Part shown: positions 8,743-16,637 of the stretch, in pieces
Position numbering within the stretch: position 1 is the stretch's first letter
Layout: each line of letters opens with the position of its first letter
NCBI GenBank assembly: GCA_019635775.1
Contig: JAHBYU010000010.1
Coordinates: 115,937-179,936, forward strand
Direction: 5' to 3'
DNA: 64,000 nucleotides
Source: Rhizobiaceae bacterium
Lineage (GTDB): Bacteria > Pseudomonadota > Alphaproteobacteria > Rhizobiales > Rhizobiaceae
The notes under the pieces: model-generated
Seen by the model: only the letters and a program-made list of their open reading frames with translations
Told to the model about the DNA's origin: nothing
Database searches by the model: none
Program-made: the position numbers and the translations under genes

Positions 8743-9488
8743 GGCCTTGCACCGAGATAGGCGGCTCTCACCTCGGGGTTTTCCCTGATCTCGGCGACAG
8801 AACCGCTGGCAACGATACGCCCATAGACGAGTACAGAGATACGGTCTGCGAGCGCAAAAACCGCGTCCATGTCGTGTTCGACCAGAAGAATGGGAGTGTC
8901 GCGCCGCAACACGTCGAGCAGGTCGGTGAGCGCACGGGAGCCATCCTTTCCCATTCCGGCCATCGGTTCGTCGAGCAGCAGCGCTTTCGATCCGAGCGCG
9001 AGCGCGATGGCGATTTCAAGCTGGCGGCGCTCACCATGCGAAAGTTCCGACGCGGGGATCGCGGCGCGCGTCTCGAGGCCGACCTGCGAAAGCGCCTTCA
9101 TGGCGGGATCGGTCAGCGAGCGGTCTGCCATGACATTTCCAAAGAAGCGAAAGCTCGAACGCTGCCGGCCCTGCACGGCAAGCATGACATTGCGCAGCAC
9201 CGAAAAGTCCGGCGCGAGTGACGATATCTGAAAGGTGCGCCCAAGACCCAGTTGAGCACGGGCGGCGGCGTCAAGCGTGGTGATATCCTGCCCCAGTAGC
9301 CGAATGGAGCCGGAATCCGGCATGAGCGTGCCGCAGATCTGGTGGATCAGCGTGCTCTTGCCTGCACCGTTCGGCCCGATCAGGGCGTGGATTTCGCCTC
9401 GCCTCAGCGTCAGGCTGACATCGTCCGTGGCCCTGAGGCCACCGAAGCTCTTTGCAAGGTTGTGGATCTCGATCACCGGTTCAGTCAT
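8739..9488 (-). CDS. livG: Branched-chain-amino-acid-type ABC transporter ATPase (LivG family)
   Basis: This 249-residue ATPase has Walker A GPNGAGKSTL, the signature LSHGERRQLEIAIALA, Walker B LLLDEPMAGM, and the H-loop in VEHDMDAVF. The LivG-type signature with SHGE rather than SGGE is normal for this subfamily. The gene overlaps livF by 4 nt downstream and livM by 8 nt upstream, so the transport genes are tightly coupled. It pairs with LivF as the heterodimeric motor of the importer. Confidence 0.92.
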   Translation of the reverse strand: MTEPVIEIHNLAKSFGGLRATDDVSLTLRRGEIHALIGPNGAGKSTLIHQICGTLMPDSGSIRLLGQDITTLDAAARAQLGLGRTFQISSLAPDFSVLRNVMLAVQGRQRSSFRFFGNVMADRSLTDPAMKALSQVGLETRAAIPASELSHGERRQLEIAIALALGSKALLLDEPMAGMGKDGSRALTDLLDVLRRDTPILLVEHDMDAVFALADRISVLVYGRIVASGSVAEIRENPEVRAAYLGARP

Positions 9489-10452
9489 AGCGGGCCTTCC
9501 CCGCCACGAGACCGACCACGCCGCCGCGAGCGAACAGCACGACGCCGAGCAGGATAAGCCCTAGGAACAGCTGCCAGCGTTCGGTCATGCCGCCCAAAGC
9601 GTATTCGAGGAGCACGTACAGGATCGCGCCCGCAACCGGCCCGAAGAGCCTGCCGGTGCCGCCGAGAATGACAAGAACGATGAGCTCGCCGGACATATGC
9701 CACGACATCATCGAAGGGCTGGCGAAGCGGTTGAGGTCAGCAAACAGCGCGCCGGCCAGGCCGGTCAGCACGGCCGACAGGACGAAGGCGGTCAGTCGGA
9801 TGCGAAATGGCCGAATGCCGACCGCCGCCAGTCTCACCTCGTTCTGGCGCGCAGCCTGAAGCGCCATGCCGAAACGCGAGTCCCTGATCCGCCATGTCAG
9901 CGCCAGCGCGGCCATCAGGACCGCGTAGCAGATCAGGAAGAAGTGCAGGGCGTTGGCCGTGTTGAGGCCCACGAAGCTGTTTCTGACGGGGATCGACAGG
10001 CCGTCTTCACCACCATAGGCCGGCCAGGAAATGGCGAAATAATAGATCATCTGCGCAAACGCGAGCGTGATCATGATGAAGTAGACGCCGGTGGTTCGCA
10101 GGCTGATCGCGCCGATCGGCAAGGCGGCCAGAGCGCAGAGCAGCGCGGCGACCAGCCAGATCACCGGCATCTGGTCGGTCGCCGGCAATCCGAACGGAAG
10201 CGGCTCGGAATACATGGCGTGGCTGGCGAATATGCCGGCCACATATCCTCCTATGCCGAAGAAGGCCGCATGGCCGAACGAGACGAGCCCGCCGAAGCCG
10301 AGCGCGAGGTTCAGGCCGGCGGCCGCCAGTGCGAGGATGGCGATGCGGGTTGCGAGCGCGACGTAGAAGGGTTCGTTGGCGGCAAAGGCGATCACCGGCG
10401 CAGCCAGCAGAACGGCGGCGAGGACGAGGTTGAATGCTGTCTCGCGGTTCAT
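9481..10452 (-). CDS. livM: Branched-chain-amino-acid-type ABC permease (LivM family)
   Basis: This 323-residue polytopic membrane protein has about eight to ten hydrophobic segments and the LivM hallmark GLVSFGHAAFFGIGGYVAG. The frame is open further upstream, to 11040, but that part is out-of-frame livH sequence; MNRETAFN at 10452 is the homologous start and lies 2 nt after the livH stop. The conserved transmembrane-loop motif AARQNEVRLAAVGI contacts the ATPases. It forms the translocation pore with LivH. Confidence 0.92.
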   Translation of the reverse strand: MNRETAFNLVLAAVLLAAPVIAFAANEPFYVALATRIAILALAAAGLNLALGFGGLVSFGHAAFFGIGGYVAGIFASHAMYSEPLPFGLPATDQMPVIWLVAALLCALAALPIGAISLRTTGVYFIMITLAFAQMIYYFAISWPAYGGEDGLSIPVRNSFVGLNTANALHFFLICYAVLMAALALTWRIRDSRFGMALQAARQNEVRLAAVGIRPFRIRLTAFVLSAVLTGLAGALFADLNRFASPSMMSWHMSGELIVLVILGGTGRLFGPVAGAILYVLLEYALGGMTERWQLFLGLILLGVVLFARGGVVGLVAGKARYD

Positions 10453-10454
10453 CG

Positions 10455-11375
10455 TCAGCCCTGGGCCGAAAACAGGCCGCGCGGCCTGAAGGCGAGGATG
10501 AGCGCCATGACGATGTAGATCGACATAGACGCAAGTGCCGCGCCGATCCCGGAAGCCTGCGCCGGCCCGATCACGGCGGCGAGAAGCGGCGGCAGCAGGA
10601 CGCGCCCCATCGTGTCGGTTACGCCGACCAGAAGGGCTCCCACGAACGCGCCCTTGATCGAGCCTATGCCGCCGATGACGATAACCACGAACGCCAGGAT
10701 AAGCACGGGCTCGCCCATGCCCACCTGGACCGATTGCAGCGCGCCGACCATCGCTCCGGCGAGGCCCGCCAGCGCCGCTCCAAGCGCGAAGACGAGCGTG
10801 TACAGGCTTCTGATGTCCACGCCCAGCGCGCCGATCATCTCGCGATCCGATTCGCCTGCACGGATGCGCATGCCAAGCCGCGTCTTCGCGATCAGCAGAT
10901 AGAGGCCAAGCCCCACCAGCAGGCCCACAAGGATGATGGCCAGGCGATAGACGGGATAGTGCACTCCAGCGGGCAGCACGATGGCGCCGGACAGTTGGGC
11001 GGGGATGTTCAGGTAGAGCGGAAAGTCGCCGAACAGCCATCGCGTGGCTTCCGACAGGATGAGGATGAGCGCGAAGGTGGCCAGCACCTGGTCGAGATGG
11101 TCGCGATCGTAAAGCCGCCTGATGACCGTGACTTCGACGATCGCGCCGAGTGCGGCCGCCGCCGCCAGGCTGGCGGCAAGGCCGAGCCAGAAGGAGCCGG
11201 TGGCGGCAGCCACTGCGGCGCAGGCGAATGCGCCGATCATGTAGAACGAACCATGCGCGAGATTGATCAGGCCCATGACGCCGAAGATCAGCGTCAGCCC
11301 GGCGGCCATCAGAAACAGCATCACGCCGAACTGCAGGCCGTTCAGAAGTTGCTCGATGACGAGGGCTGTCTGCAC
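10455..11375 (-). CDS. livH: Branched-chain-amino-acid-type ABC permease (LivH family)
   Basis: This 306-residue inner-membrane permease contains the LivH signature GLTLIFGVMGLINLAHGSFYM near the N-terminus and multiple hydrophobic helices. The cytoplasmic coupling segment (RMRIRAGESDREMIGALG) is present. It is followed 2 nt later by livM. It is separated from the upstream binding-protein gene by an 84-nt gap that contains a 9-bp-stem hairpin, so it is probably expressed at a lower level than livK. Confidence 0.92.
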   Translation of the reverse strand: MQTALVIEQLLNGLQFGVMLFLMAAGLTLIFGVMGLINLAHGSFYMIGAFACAAVAAATGSFWLGLAASLAAAAALGAIVEVTVIRRLYDRDHLDQVLATFALILILSEATRWLFGDFPLYLNIPAQLSGAIVLPAGVHYPVYRLAIILVGLLVGLGLYLLIAKTRLGMRIRAGESDREMIGALGVDIRSLYTLVFALGAALAGLAGAMVGALQSVQVGMGEPVLILAFVVIVIGGIGSIKGAFVGALLVGVTDTMGRVLLPPLLAAVIGPAQASGIGAALASMSIYIVMALILAFRPRGLFSAQG

Positions 11376-11415
11376 GTTAGGCTACCGCCGGCGATTGTTC
11401 GGCTCTGACAATGCA

Positions 11416-11442
11416 GGACGGGCGCACACGGGTCGCCCGTCC
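11416..11442 (-). other. Intra-operon hairpin between livK and livH
   Basis: The two arms GGACGGGCG (11416-11424) and CGCCCGTCC (11434-11442) are perfect 9-bp complements around a 9-nt loop. No U-run follows on the minus-strand transcript, so it is not a standard terminator. Its position directly after the binding-protein gene suggests a 3'-end mRNA stabiliser that keeps livK in excess over the membrane genes, as known for other binding-protein-dependent importers. Confidence 0.6.
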
Positions 11443-11459
11443 CTTTCAGTTGAGAGCGA

Positions 11460-12602
11460 TCAGAGCTTGCACTCGGCGGCGTAGGCGTCACTGTGATCGG
11501 TGAAGCTGGTCGCGACAATCCTGTTGGTCAGCACGCCTTCGTCGTTCTTGACGACCTCACGGACATAGAAGTCCTGGATCGGGTGGTGGTTGGTGTTGAA
11601 CTTGAACTTGCCGCGCACCGAGTCGAATTCGGCTGCTGCAAGGGCAGCCCTGAAGGCGTCCGCGTCCTTGACGTCGGCCTTCGCGGCCGCTGCCGCCAGC
11701 AGGGTTCCCGTGTCGAACGCCTGCGCTGCGTAGATAGACGGCAGCCGGTTGTATTCGGCCTTGAACGCCTCGACGAATTCCTTGTTCTTGGGATTGTCGA
11801 GGTCGGGCGACCATGACGCTGTGTTCTTCGCGCCGAGCGCCGCGTCGCCGATGGCCGCCAACACGTCCTGGCTGAAGGAGAAGCCCGGTCCCATGACCGG
11901 AATGTCGACGCCCGACTGGGCATACTGCTTCATGAACGCAATGCCCATGCCGCCCGGCAGGAAGAAGAAGACCGAATCCGCGCCCGATGCACGGATCTGC
12001 GCGATTTCGGCGGCATAGTCGGTCTGGCCGAGCTTGGTGTAGACCTCGCCGACGAGTTCGCCCTTGTAGTAGCGCTTGAAGCCGTTCAGCGAATCCGTGC
12101 CCGCCGGATAGTTCGGCGCGAGGATGAACATCTTCTTGATGCCCGAGGTCTGCGCATAGTTGCCGGCCGCCTCATGGAAATTGTCGTTCTGATACGCGAC
12201 GTTGAAATAGTTCTTGTCGCACTTCGCCCCGGCGAGCGGGGAAGGACCGGCATTCACGGAGATGTAGAACTTGCCCTGGCCCACTGCATTCGGCACCACG
12301 GCCATCGCAAGGTTGGACCAGATGATGCCGGTCAGCACGTCGACCTTGTCGCTCTGGATCATCTTGTCGGCGATCTGGACCGCCAGTTCCGGCTTCATCG
12401 CGTCGTCCTCGGTGACCACTTCGATGTCTTTCGAGCCGGAAAGCTTGAGCGCGAGCATGAAGCCGTCGCGCGCGTCCACGCCAAGGCCCGCCCCGCCGCC
12501 GGACAGTGTCGTGATCATTCCGACCTTGACCGGTTCTGCGAAGGCGGTGCCGCACATCAAAAGGCTGATCGCCAACGCGGTTCTTGCCAGACTGGTTTTC
12601 AC
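11460..12602 (-). CDS. livK: Periplasmic binding protein of HAAT family (LivK-like)
   Basis: This 380-residue solute receptor has a signal peptide (MKTSLARTALAISLLMCGTAFA, cleavage before EPV). The start is GTG 12602, preceded by GGGAG; the frame is open upstream but has no receptor homology there. The mature protein begins KVGMITTLSGGGAGLGVD, typical of type I periplasmic binding proteins of the amide/branched-chain amino-acid/urea family. It heads the operon that continues livHMGF-rpiB-tpiA. Ligand identity is unknown; the operon partners argue for a tetritol, tetrulose or similar compound. Confidence 0.9.
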   Translation of the reverse strand: MKTSLARTALAISLLMCGTAFAEPVKVGMITTLSGGGAGLGVDARDGFMLALKLSGSKDIEVVTEDDAMKPELAVQIADKMIQSDKVDVLTGIIWSNLAMAVVPNAVGQGKFYISVNAGPSPLAGAKCDKNYFNVAYQNDNFHEAAGNYAQTSGIKKMFILAPNYPAGTDSLNGFKRYYKGELVGEVYTKLGQTDYAAEIAQIRASGADSVFFFLPGGMGIAFMKQYAQSGVDIPVMGPGFSFSQDVLAAIGDAALGAKNTASWSPDLDNPKNKEFVEAFKAEYNRLPSIYAAQAFDTGTLLAAAAAKADVKDADAFRAALAAAEFDSVRGKFKFNTNHHPIQDFYVREVVKNDEGVLTNRIVATSFTDHSDAYAAECKL

Positions 12603-12903
12603 GATTGATCTCCCGTTTTCATTTTTTCTGGGACGCACAGTGCCGAAAACCGTGCGGCTTGAAAACCCTTTGCGACGCTTTCCGGCGTTGCCCCTGCGAG
12701 AGCTTGACGACTCACATCTTCCTTCGTTTGGCCGAACGCACCCAGATTCAAGGCATCCGTCCATTGCCTCGCCGGTTGGAGGGCTATAATCCTCGCTGGA
12801 CCGCCGTCGTTAAGTGCTTGAGGAGCCTCCACTTGGTCTCTTGTAGCCAGGGCAAAGCCCGCACCTGCATCGCGCTTCGCGATTTTCCCGGCGAAGCACG
12901 CTG
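12603..12903. promoter_or_regulatory. Divergent intergenic region livK / CoA-transferase
   Basis: About 300 bp separate two divergent operons and must hold both promoters. On the plus strand a consensus -10 TATAAT (12785-12790) lies 15 bp after TTGCCT (12764-12769). The spacer is short, so the -35 assignment is weak. A GAGGAGCCTC partial palindrome is near 12820. No convincing gene is encoded here. Confidence 0.4.
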
Positions 12904-13596
12904 ATGCCGCTTCCCGACAAGACATGCGGCATGGAAGACGCCGTCTCGCGCATTTTCGACGGCGCGACGGTCATGATCGGCGGCTTTGGCGTGCCCGGTA
13001 CGCCATTCTGCCTCATCCGTGAACTGGTGCGGCAGGGAACGAAGAACCTTACTATCGTCAAGAACGATGCCAACAAGCCCGGCATGGGGGTGGACTGGCT
13101 ACTTGCCAGCGGTCAGGTCAGGAAGCTGGTTGTCAGCCACATAGGCCTCAACGCCAACGCCGTGCGGATGATGAATGCCCGCGAGGTCGAAGTGGAATTC
13201 GTGCCGCAGGGCCTGCTTGCTGAGCGCATTCGCGCGGCGGGGGCGGGGCTGCTTGGCGTCGTATCGGACATTATGATCGACACGCCTGCCGGAGCAGGGA
13301 GGACGCAGGTCGAGGTGGCGGGAAAGCGAGGCTATCTTGAGCCTGCCTTGACGGCGGATTTTGCGCTGATCCATGCCGAGCGGGCCGACACGTTCGGCAA
13401 TCTGTGTTTCGCCGCGTCGGCGCGCAACTTCAATCCGCTTATGTGCATGGCCGCGCGCCATACCATCGCCGAGGCGGAGACCATCGTGCCGCAGGGGGCG
13501 ATCGATCCGCATGCCGTGCACGCCCCCGGTCCCTTCGTGCACGATGTGGTGGCCATGCCGGAACTCCTGGAGGCTTACGGTGTCATCAGGCTCTAG
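12904..13596 (+). CDS. 3-oxoacid CoA-transferase, subunit A
   Basis: This 230-residue alpha subunit of a family I CoA-transferase shows GGFGVPGTPFCLI near the N-terminus and the conserved ARNFNPLM segment. Subunit B is encoded immediately downstream with a 17-bp overlap. The pair transfers CoA between an acyl-CoA (often succinyl-CoA) and a 3-oxoacid such as acetoacetate or 3-oxoadipate. The start is uncertain because no clear ribosome binding site precedes ATG 12904; ATG 12931 is an alternative. A downstream ArgE-type deacylase is in the same transcript. The BKACE enzyme at 24.2 kb produces acetoacetate, which this transferase could activate, but that link is inference. Confidence 0.87.
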   Translation: MPLPDKTCGMEDAVSRIFDGATVMIGGFGVPGTPFCLIRELVRQGTKNLTIVKNDANKPGMGVDWLLASGQVRKLVVSHIGLNANAVRMMNAREVEVEFVPQGLLAERIRAAGAGLLGVVSDIMIDTPAGAGRTQVEVAGKRGYLEPALTADFALIHAERADTFGNLCFAASARNFNPLMCMAARHTIAEAETIVPQGAIDPHAVHAPGPFVHDVVAMPELLEAYGVIRL

Positions 13597-14230
13597 CGAG
13601 AGAATGCTGCGTCGCGCGGCACGGGAGGTGCAGGCCGGCATGACGGTCAATCTGGGAATCGGCCTGCCGACCCAGATCCTCGCCTACCTGCCGCCCGATC
13701 TTGAAGTCTGCATGCATTCGGAGAACGGCATCGCCGGTGTCGGGCCGATCGCGCTGAATCCCGACCGCAACCTGATCGATGCCGGCGGCGCCTATGTTTC
13801 CGTCATGCCCGGGACTGCGTTCTTTGACAGTGCCACCAGCTTCGCGATGGTTCGCGGCGGGCGCATAGACCTTACGATGCTGGGCGCGTTCGAAGTTTCC
13901 GGCACGGGAGACCTTGCAAGCTGGATCATACCGGGCAAGTTCACGCCCGGCGCGGGCGGCGCGATCGAACTGGCGCAAAAGGCCCGTCGCGTGGCTGTGA
14001 TCACGACGCATGTCGACAAGGCCGGCAGGCCCAAGATCGTGGAGAAATGCTCTCTGCCCCTGACGGCCAAAGGCCGTGTCTCACGCATCTTCACCGACAT
14101 GGCTGTATGCGACGTGACACCAGAGGGCCTGCGTCTGGTGGAGATAGCCGAAGGCCTGTCGGTCGGCGAGGTCAGGCAGGCGACCGGTACCGTTTTGCTT
14201 GTCGGTGACGGGCCGCTGGCTACCTTCTGA
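13580..14230 (+). CDS. 3-oxoacid CoA-transferase, subunit B
   Basis: This 216-residue beta subunit carries the catalytic glutamate that forms the glutamyl-CoA thioester: Glu48 in CMHSENGIAGVG. The start is GTG 13580, inside the end of subunit A, with GGAGG 6 nt upstream (13569-13573). This gives tight translational coupling for a 1:1 complex. An in-frame open stretch upstream to 13373 is only an artefact of the overlapping frame. The length and motifs match ScoB/PcaJ/AtoA-type subunits; acetoacetate versus 3-oxoadipate specificity cannot be fixed by eye. Confidence 0.9.
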   Translation: MSSGSSERMLRRAAREVQAGMTVNLGIGLPTQILAYLPPDLEVCMHSENGIAGVGPIALNPDRNLIDAGGAYVSVMPGTAFFDSATSFAMVRGGRIDLTMLGAFEVSGTGDLASWIIPGKFTPGAGGAIELAQKARRVAVITTHVDKAGRPKIVEKCSLPLTAKGRVSRIFTDMAVCDVTPEGLRLVEIAEGLSVGEVRQATGTVLLVGDGPLATF

Positions 14231-14242
14231 AAGGAAATCTCC

Positions 14243-15535
14243 ATGGACAGCGAGATCAGCAATGCCATCCTGAACGCGGTCGACGCCCTGTTCGACCGTC
14301 AGGTCGCGTTTCTGAAGGAACTGGGCAGCCATCCCTCAACGCGCGGCCACGAACAATCCGCGCAGGATTTCATGGCGGCGGAGATGGCGGCGCGCGGCTA
14401 CACGGTCGACCGTTGGGCCATAAGGGTTGAGGACATAGCCGATCTGCCCGGCTTCTCGCCGGTGATCGGCAACTATGAGGATGCAGTCAATGTGGTGGGC
14501 ACCCACCGCAGCAGCGTCCGGAAAGGGAAAAGCCTCATTCTCAACGGCCATGTCGATGTCGTGCCGGAAGGGCCACTCGACATGTGGAGCAGCCCTCCCT
14601 TTTCGCCGAGGGTCGACGCGGGCTGGATGTATGGACGAGGCGTTGGCGACATGAAGGCCGGTCTTGCCTCCAATCTTTTTGCGCTGGACGCTCTTTCCGC
14701 AGCCGGTTTCTGCCCGGCGGCGGATGTACATGTGCAGTCGGTCGTGGAGGAGGAATGCACGGGCAACGGAGCACTTGCCTGTCTTCAGCGCGGCTATCGT
14801 GCCGATGCAGCCCTGATACCGGAGCCCTTCGCCGAAAAGCTGGTCGACGCGCAGGTCGGCGTTCTCTGGTTCCAGGTCCACCTGAAGGGATTGCCGGTCC
14901 ATGTTGCCTATGCCGGACGCGGCTCCAATGCGATCGAGGCGGCGATCCCGCTGATCGATGCGTTGCACCGGATGGAGGATCGCTGGAACGAGCCGGCCAG
15001 GCGCTCGCGGCACTATCACGATCACAGCCACGCGCTGAACCTGAACATTGGCAGGATCGCCGGTGGCGACTGGACAAGCTCCGTTCCGGCCTGGTGCGTC
15101 TTCGACGTTCGGATGGGGCTGTTTCCCGGACAGGACATGGTCGCGGCCCGACGCGAAGTAGAGCAGGTCATCGCGGACGCTTCCAGCCAGCATCCCTTCC
15201 TGCGCGATAGCGCTCCCGAAATTGTCTCTCATGGCTTTTTCGCCGAGGGTTATGCGCTGGCCGACGACACGAGCGAAAACGCGACGCTTGCTATTGCCGA
15301 GCTGGAAGGAGCGCATCGCAGGGTGACCGGCAATGCGCTCGACAGGAGCGCCATCACCGCCACCACGGATGCGCGCTTCTTTGGTCTCTACGCCGGCATT
15401 CCTGCGCTGGTCTATGGCCCCGAGGCCAAGGCTATTCACGGTTTCGACGAGTGCGTCGATCTGGAATCCATGCGCCGCGTGACCCAGACCACAGCGCTTT
15501 TCATCGCCGAATGGTGCGGGCTTGAGAGACGCTAG
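14243..15535 (+). CDS. ArgE/DapE-family M20 deacylase
   Basis: This 430-residue metallohydrolase has NGHVDVVPEG (first metal ligands), RGVGDMKAG (bridging Asp) and VVEEECTGNGA (catalytic Glu pair), so the dinuclear site is complete. Relatives remove acyl groups from N-acyl amino acids such as acetylornithine or succinyl-diaminopimelate. It starts 12 nt after the CoA-transferase subunit B gene with AAAGGA at proper spacing, forming a three-gene operon. This is one of three different M20 enzymes within 16 kb. The substrate is not evident; an N-acyl amino acid linked to the same catabolic route as the CoA-transferase is a reasonable guess. Confidence 0.87.
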   Translation: MDSEISNAILNAVDALFDRQVAFLKELGSHPSTRGHEQSAQDFMAAEMAARGYTVDRWAIRVEDIADLPGFSPVIGNYEDAVNVVGTHRSSVRKGKSLILNGHVDVVPEGPLDMWSSPPFSPRVDAGWMYGRGVGDMKAGLASNLFALDALSAAGFCPAADVHVQSVVEEECTGNGALACLQRGYRADAALIPEPFAEKLVDAQVGVLWFQVHLKGLPVHVAYAGRGSNAIEAAIPLIDALHRMEDRWNEPARRSRHYHDHSHALNLNIGRIAGGDWTSSVPAWCVFDVRMGLFPGQDMVAARREVEQVIADASSQHPFLRDSAPEIVSHGFFAEGYALADDTSENATLAIAELEGAHRRVTGNALDRSAITATTDARFFGLYAGIPALVYGPEAKAIHGFDECVDLESMRRVTQTTALFIAEWCGLERR

Positions 15536-15547
15536 CGTCCGGCCGAC

Positions 15548-15576
15548 CTGACTTTTCCCTATCCGGTTCCTATATT
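15548..15576 (+). promoter_or_regulatory. Putative sigma-70 promoter of msrA
   Basis: CTGACT (15548-15553) and TATATT (15571-15576) are separated by exactly 17 bp and lie 30 bp before the msrA start. Matches are 4/6 and 5/6 to consensus. It sits just after the stop of the upstream M20 gene, giving msrA its own promoter. Confidence 0.45.
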
Positions 15577-15605
15577 GAGCGAGACATCAGACAGAGGAAA
15601 TCCAA

Positions 15606-16130
15606 ATGAGCATCGCAACTGAGCGTGCCGTACTCGCGGGTGGCTGTTTCTGGGGAATGCAGGACCTGATACGACGCCTGCCCGGCGTGGTGTCCACGCG
15701 TGTCGGATATACGGGTGGCCATGTGCCCAATGCCACCTATCGCAATCATGAAGGGCATGCCGAGGCGATCGAGATCATCTTCGAACCGGCCCGCACCAGC
15801 TACCGGGACATTCTGGAGTTCTTCTTCCAGATCCATGACCCGACGACACGCAACCGGCAAGGCAACGACATTGGAACGAGCTATCGCTCGGCCATCTACT
15901 ACACGAGCGACGAACAGAAGCGCTTAGCTGAAGACACGATAGCCGATGTGAATGCATCTGGCCTCTGGCCTGGTCGTGTCGTGACGGAAGTTGAGCCCGT
16001 CGGCGAATTCTGGGAAGCCGAGCCTGAACATCAGGATTATCTCGAGCGCTATCCCAACGGCTACACCTGTCATTTTCCGCGTGCCGGCTGGAAGCTGCCG
16101 AAGCGGCAGGAATTTCAGCGCGCAGGCTGA
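15606..16130 (+). CDS. msrA: Peptide methionine-(S)-S-oxide reductase MsrA
   Basis: This 174-residue protein has the MsrA active site GGCFWGMQ with nucleophile Cys14, followed by [12 protein letters not shown] and a C-terminal GYTCHFPR. It reduces the S-epimer of methionine sulfoxide in proteins, using thioredoxin to recycle. The ribosome binding site AGAGGA precedes ATG 15606. The gene appears monocistronic. The complementary R-epimer reductase MsrB is encoded separately at 35.6 kb. Confidence 0.95.
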   Translation: MSIATERAVLAGGCFWGMQDLIRRLPGVVSTRVGYTGGHVPNATYRNHEGHAEAIEIIFEPARTSYRDILEFFFQIHDPTTRNRQGNDIGTSYRSAIYYTSDEQKRLAEDTIADVNASGLWPGRVVTEVEPVGEFWEAEPEHQDYLERYPNGYTCHFPRAGWKLPKRQEFQRAG

Positions 16131-16267
16131 TCTGCCGGGCACGAAATCGACCTTGAGGCAGGCGCATTTCCCGTACACATTGCGCCTGTATCTCCCGATA
16201 AGGGGAGCGTTGGCAACGTCGCCGTCAATCGGGTCGTTGCCGGCGGCATCGAAGAGGAGCCAGGGTG

Positions 16268-16621
16268 ATGCGCAAGACGATCCAGAAGTTCGGGAAGATC
16301 GATAATGCTGAGGCCGGAGACCTGCCGGGCTGGGTCGTTGTGGAAGGCAAGCCCACGATGAAGACTGCCGTCCAGCACACGACGGCGGACGGCAAAGTTC
16401 TCTCAGGCACGTGGCAGGCCACTCCGGGCACCTATCACGCAACCTACACGGACTATGAATTCGTCCATATGATCGCCGGCCGCATCATCATCACGCCTGA
16501 CGGTGGCGAACCTGTCGAGGTCGGACCCGGCGATGCCTTCGTCGTCGAAGCCGATTTCAAAGGCACATGGAAGATCGTTGAGCCTGTCACGAAGCACTTT
16601 GTCGTGACGGTCGGATCGTAG
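16268..16621 (+). CDS. Small cupin-domain protein
   Basis: This 117-residue single-domain cupin is of the DUF861 (cupin_3) type. The barrel is visible as GTWQATPGTYHATYTDYEFVHMIAGRIIITPDGGEPVEVGPGDAFVVEADFKGTW, given here as landmarks GTWQATPG, HMIAGRI and VGPGDAFVVE. GGAG 8 nt upstream supports ATG 16268; the overlapping GTG 16265 is closer to the site. It contains few metal-ligand histidines, so it may be non-enzymatic. It is convergent with the amidohydrolase at 16638. Relatives are often found beside amine-catabolic genes, but no function can be assigned. Confidence 0.75.
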   Translation: MRKTIQKFGKIDNAEAGDLPGWVVVEGKPTMKTAVQHTTADGKVLSGTWQATPGTYHATYTDYEFVHMIAGRIIITPDGGEPVEVGPGDAFVVEADFKGTWKIVEPVTKHFVVTVGS

Positions 16622-16637
16622 GGTCGCCAATCTGGGA

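Noticed and set aside
10434-11408. 324-codon plus-strand frame opposite livH
   Set aside because: Very rich in Arg, Asp, Gln and His and antisense to a clear permease; a typical mirror frame.
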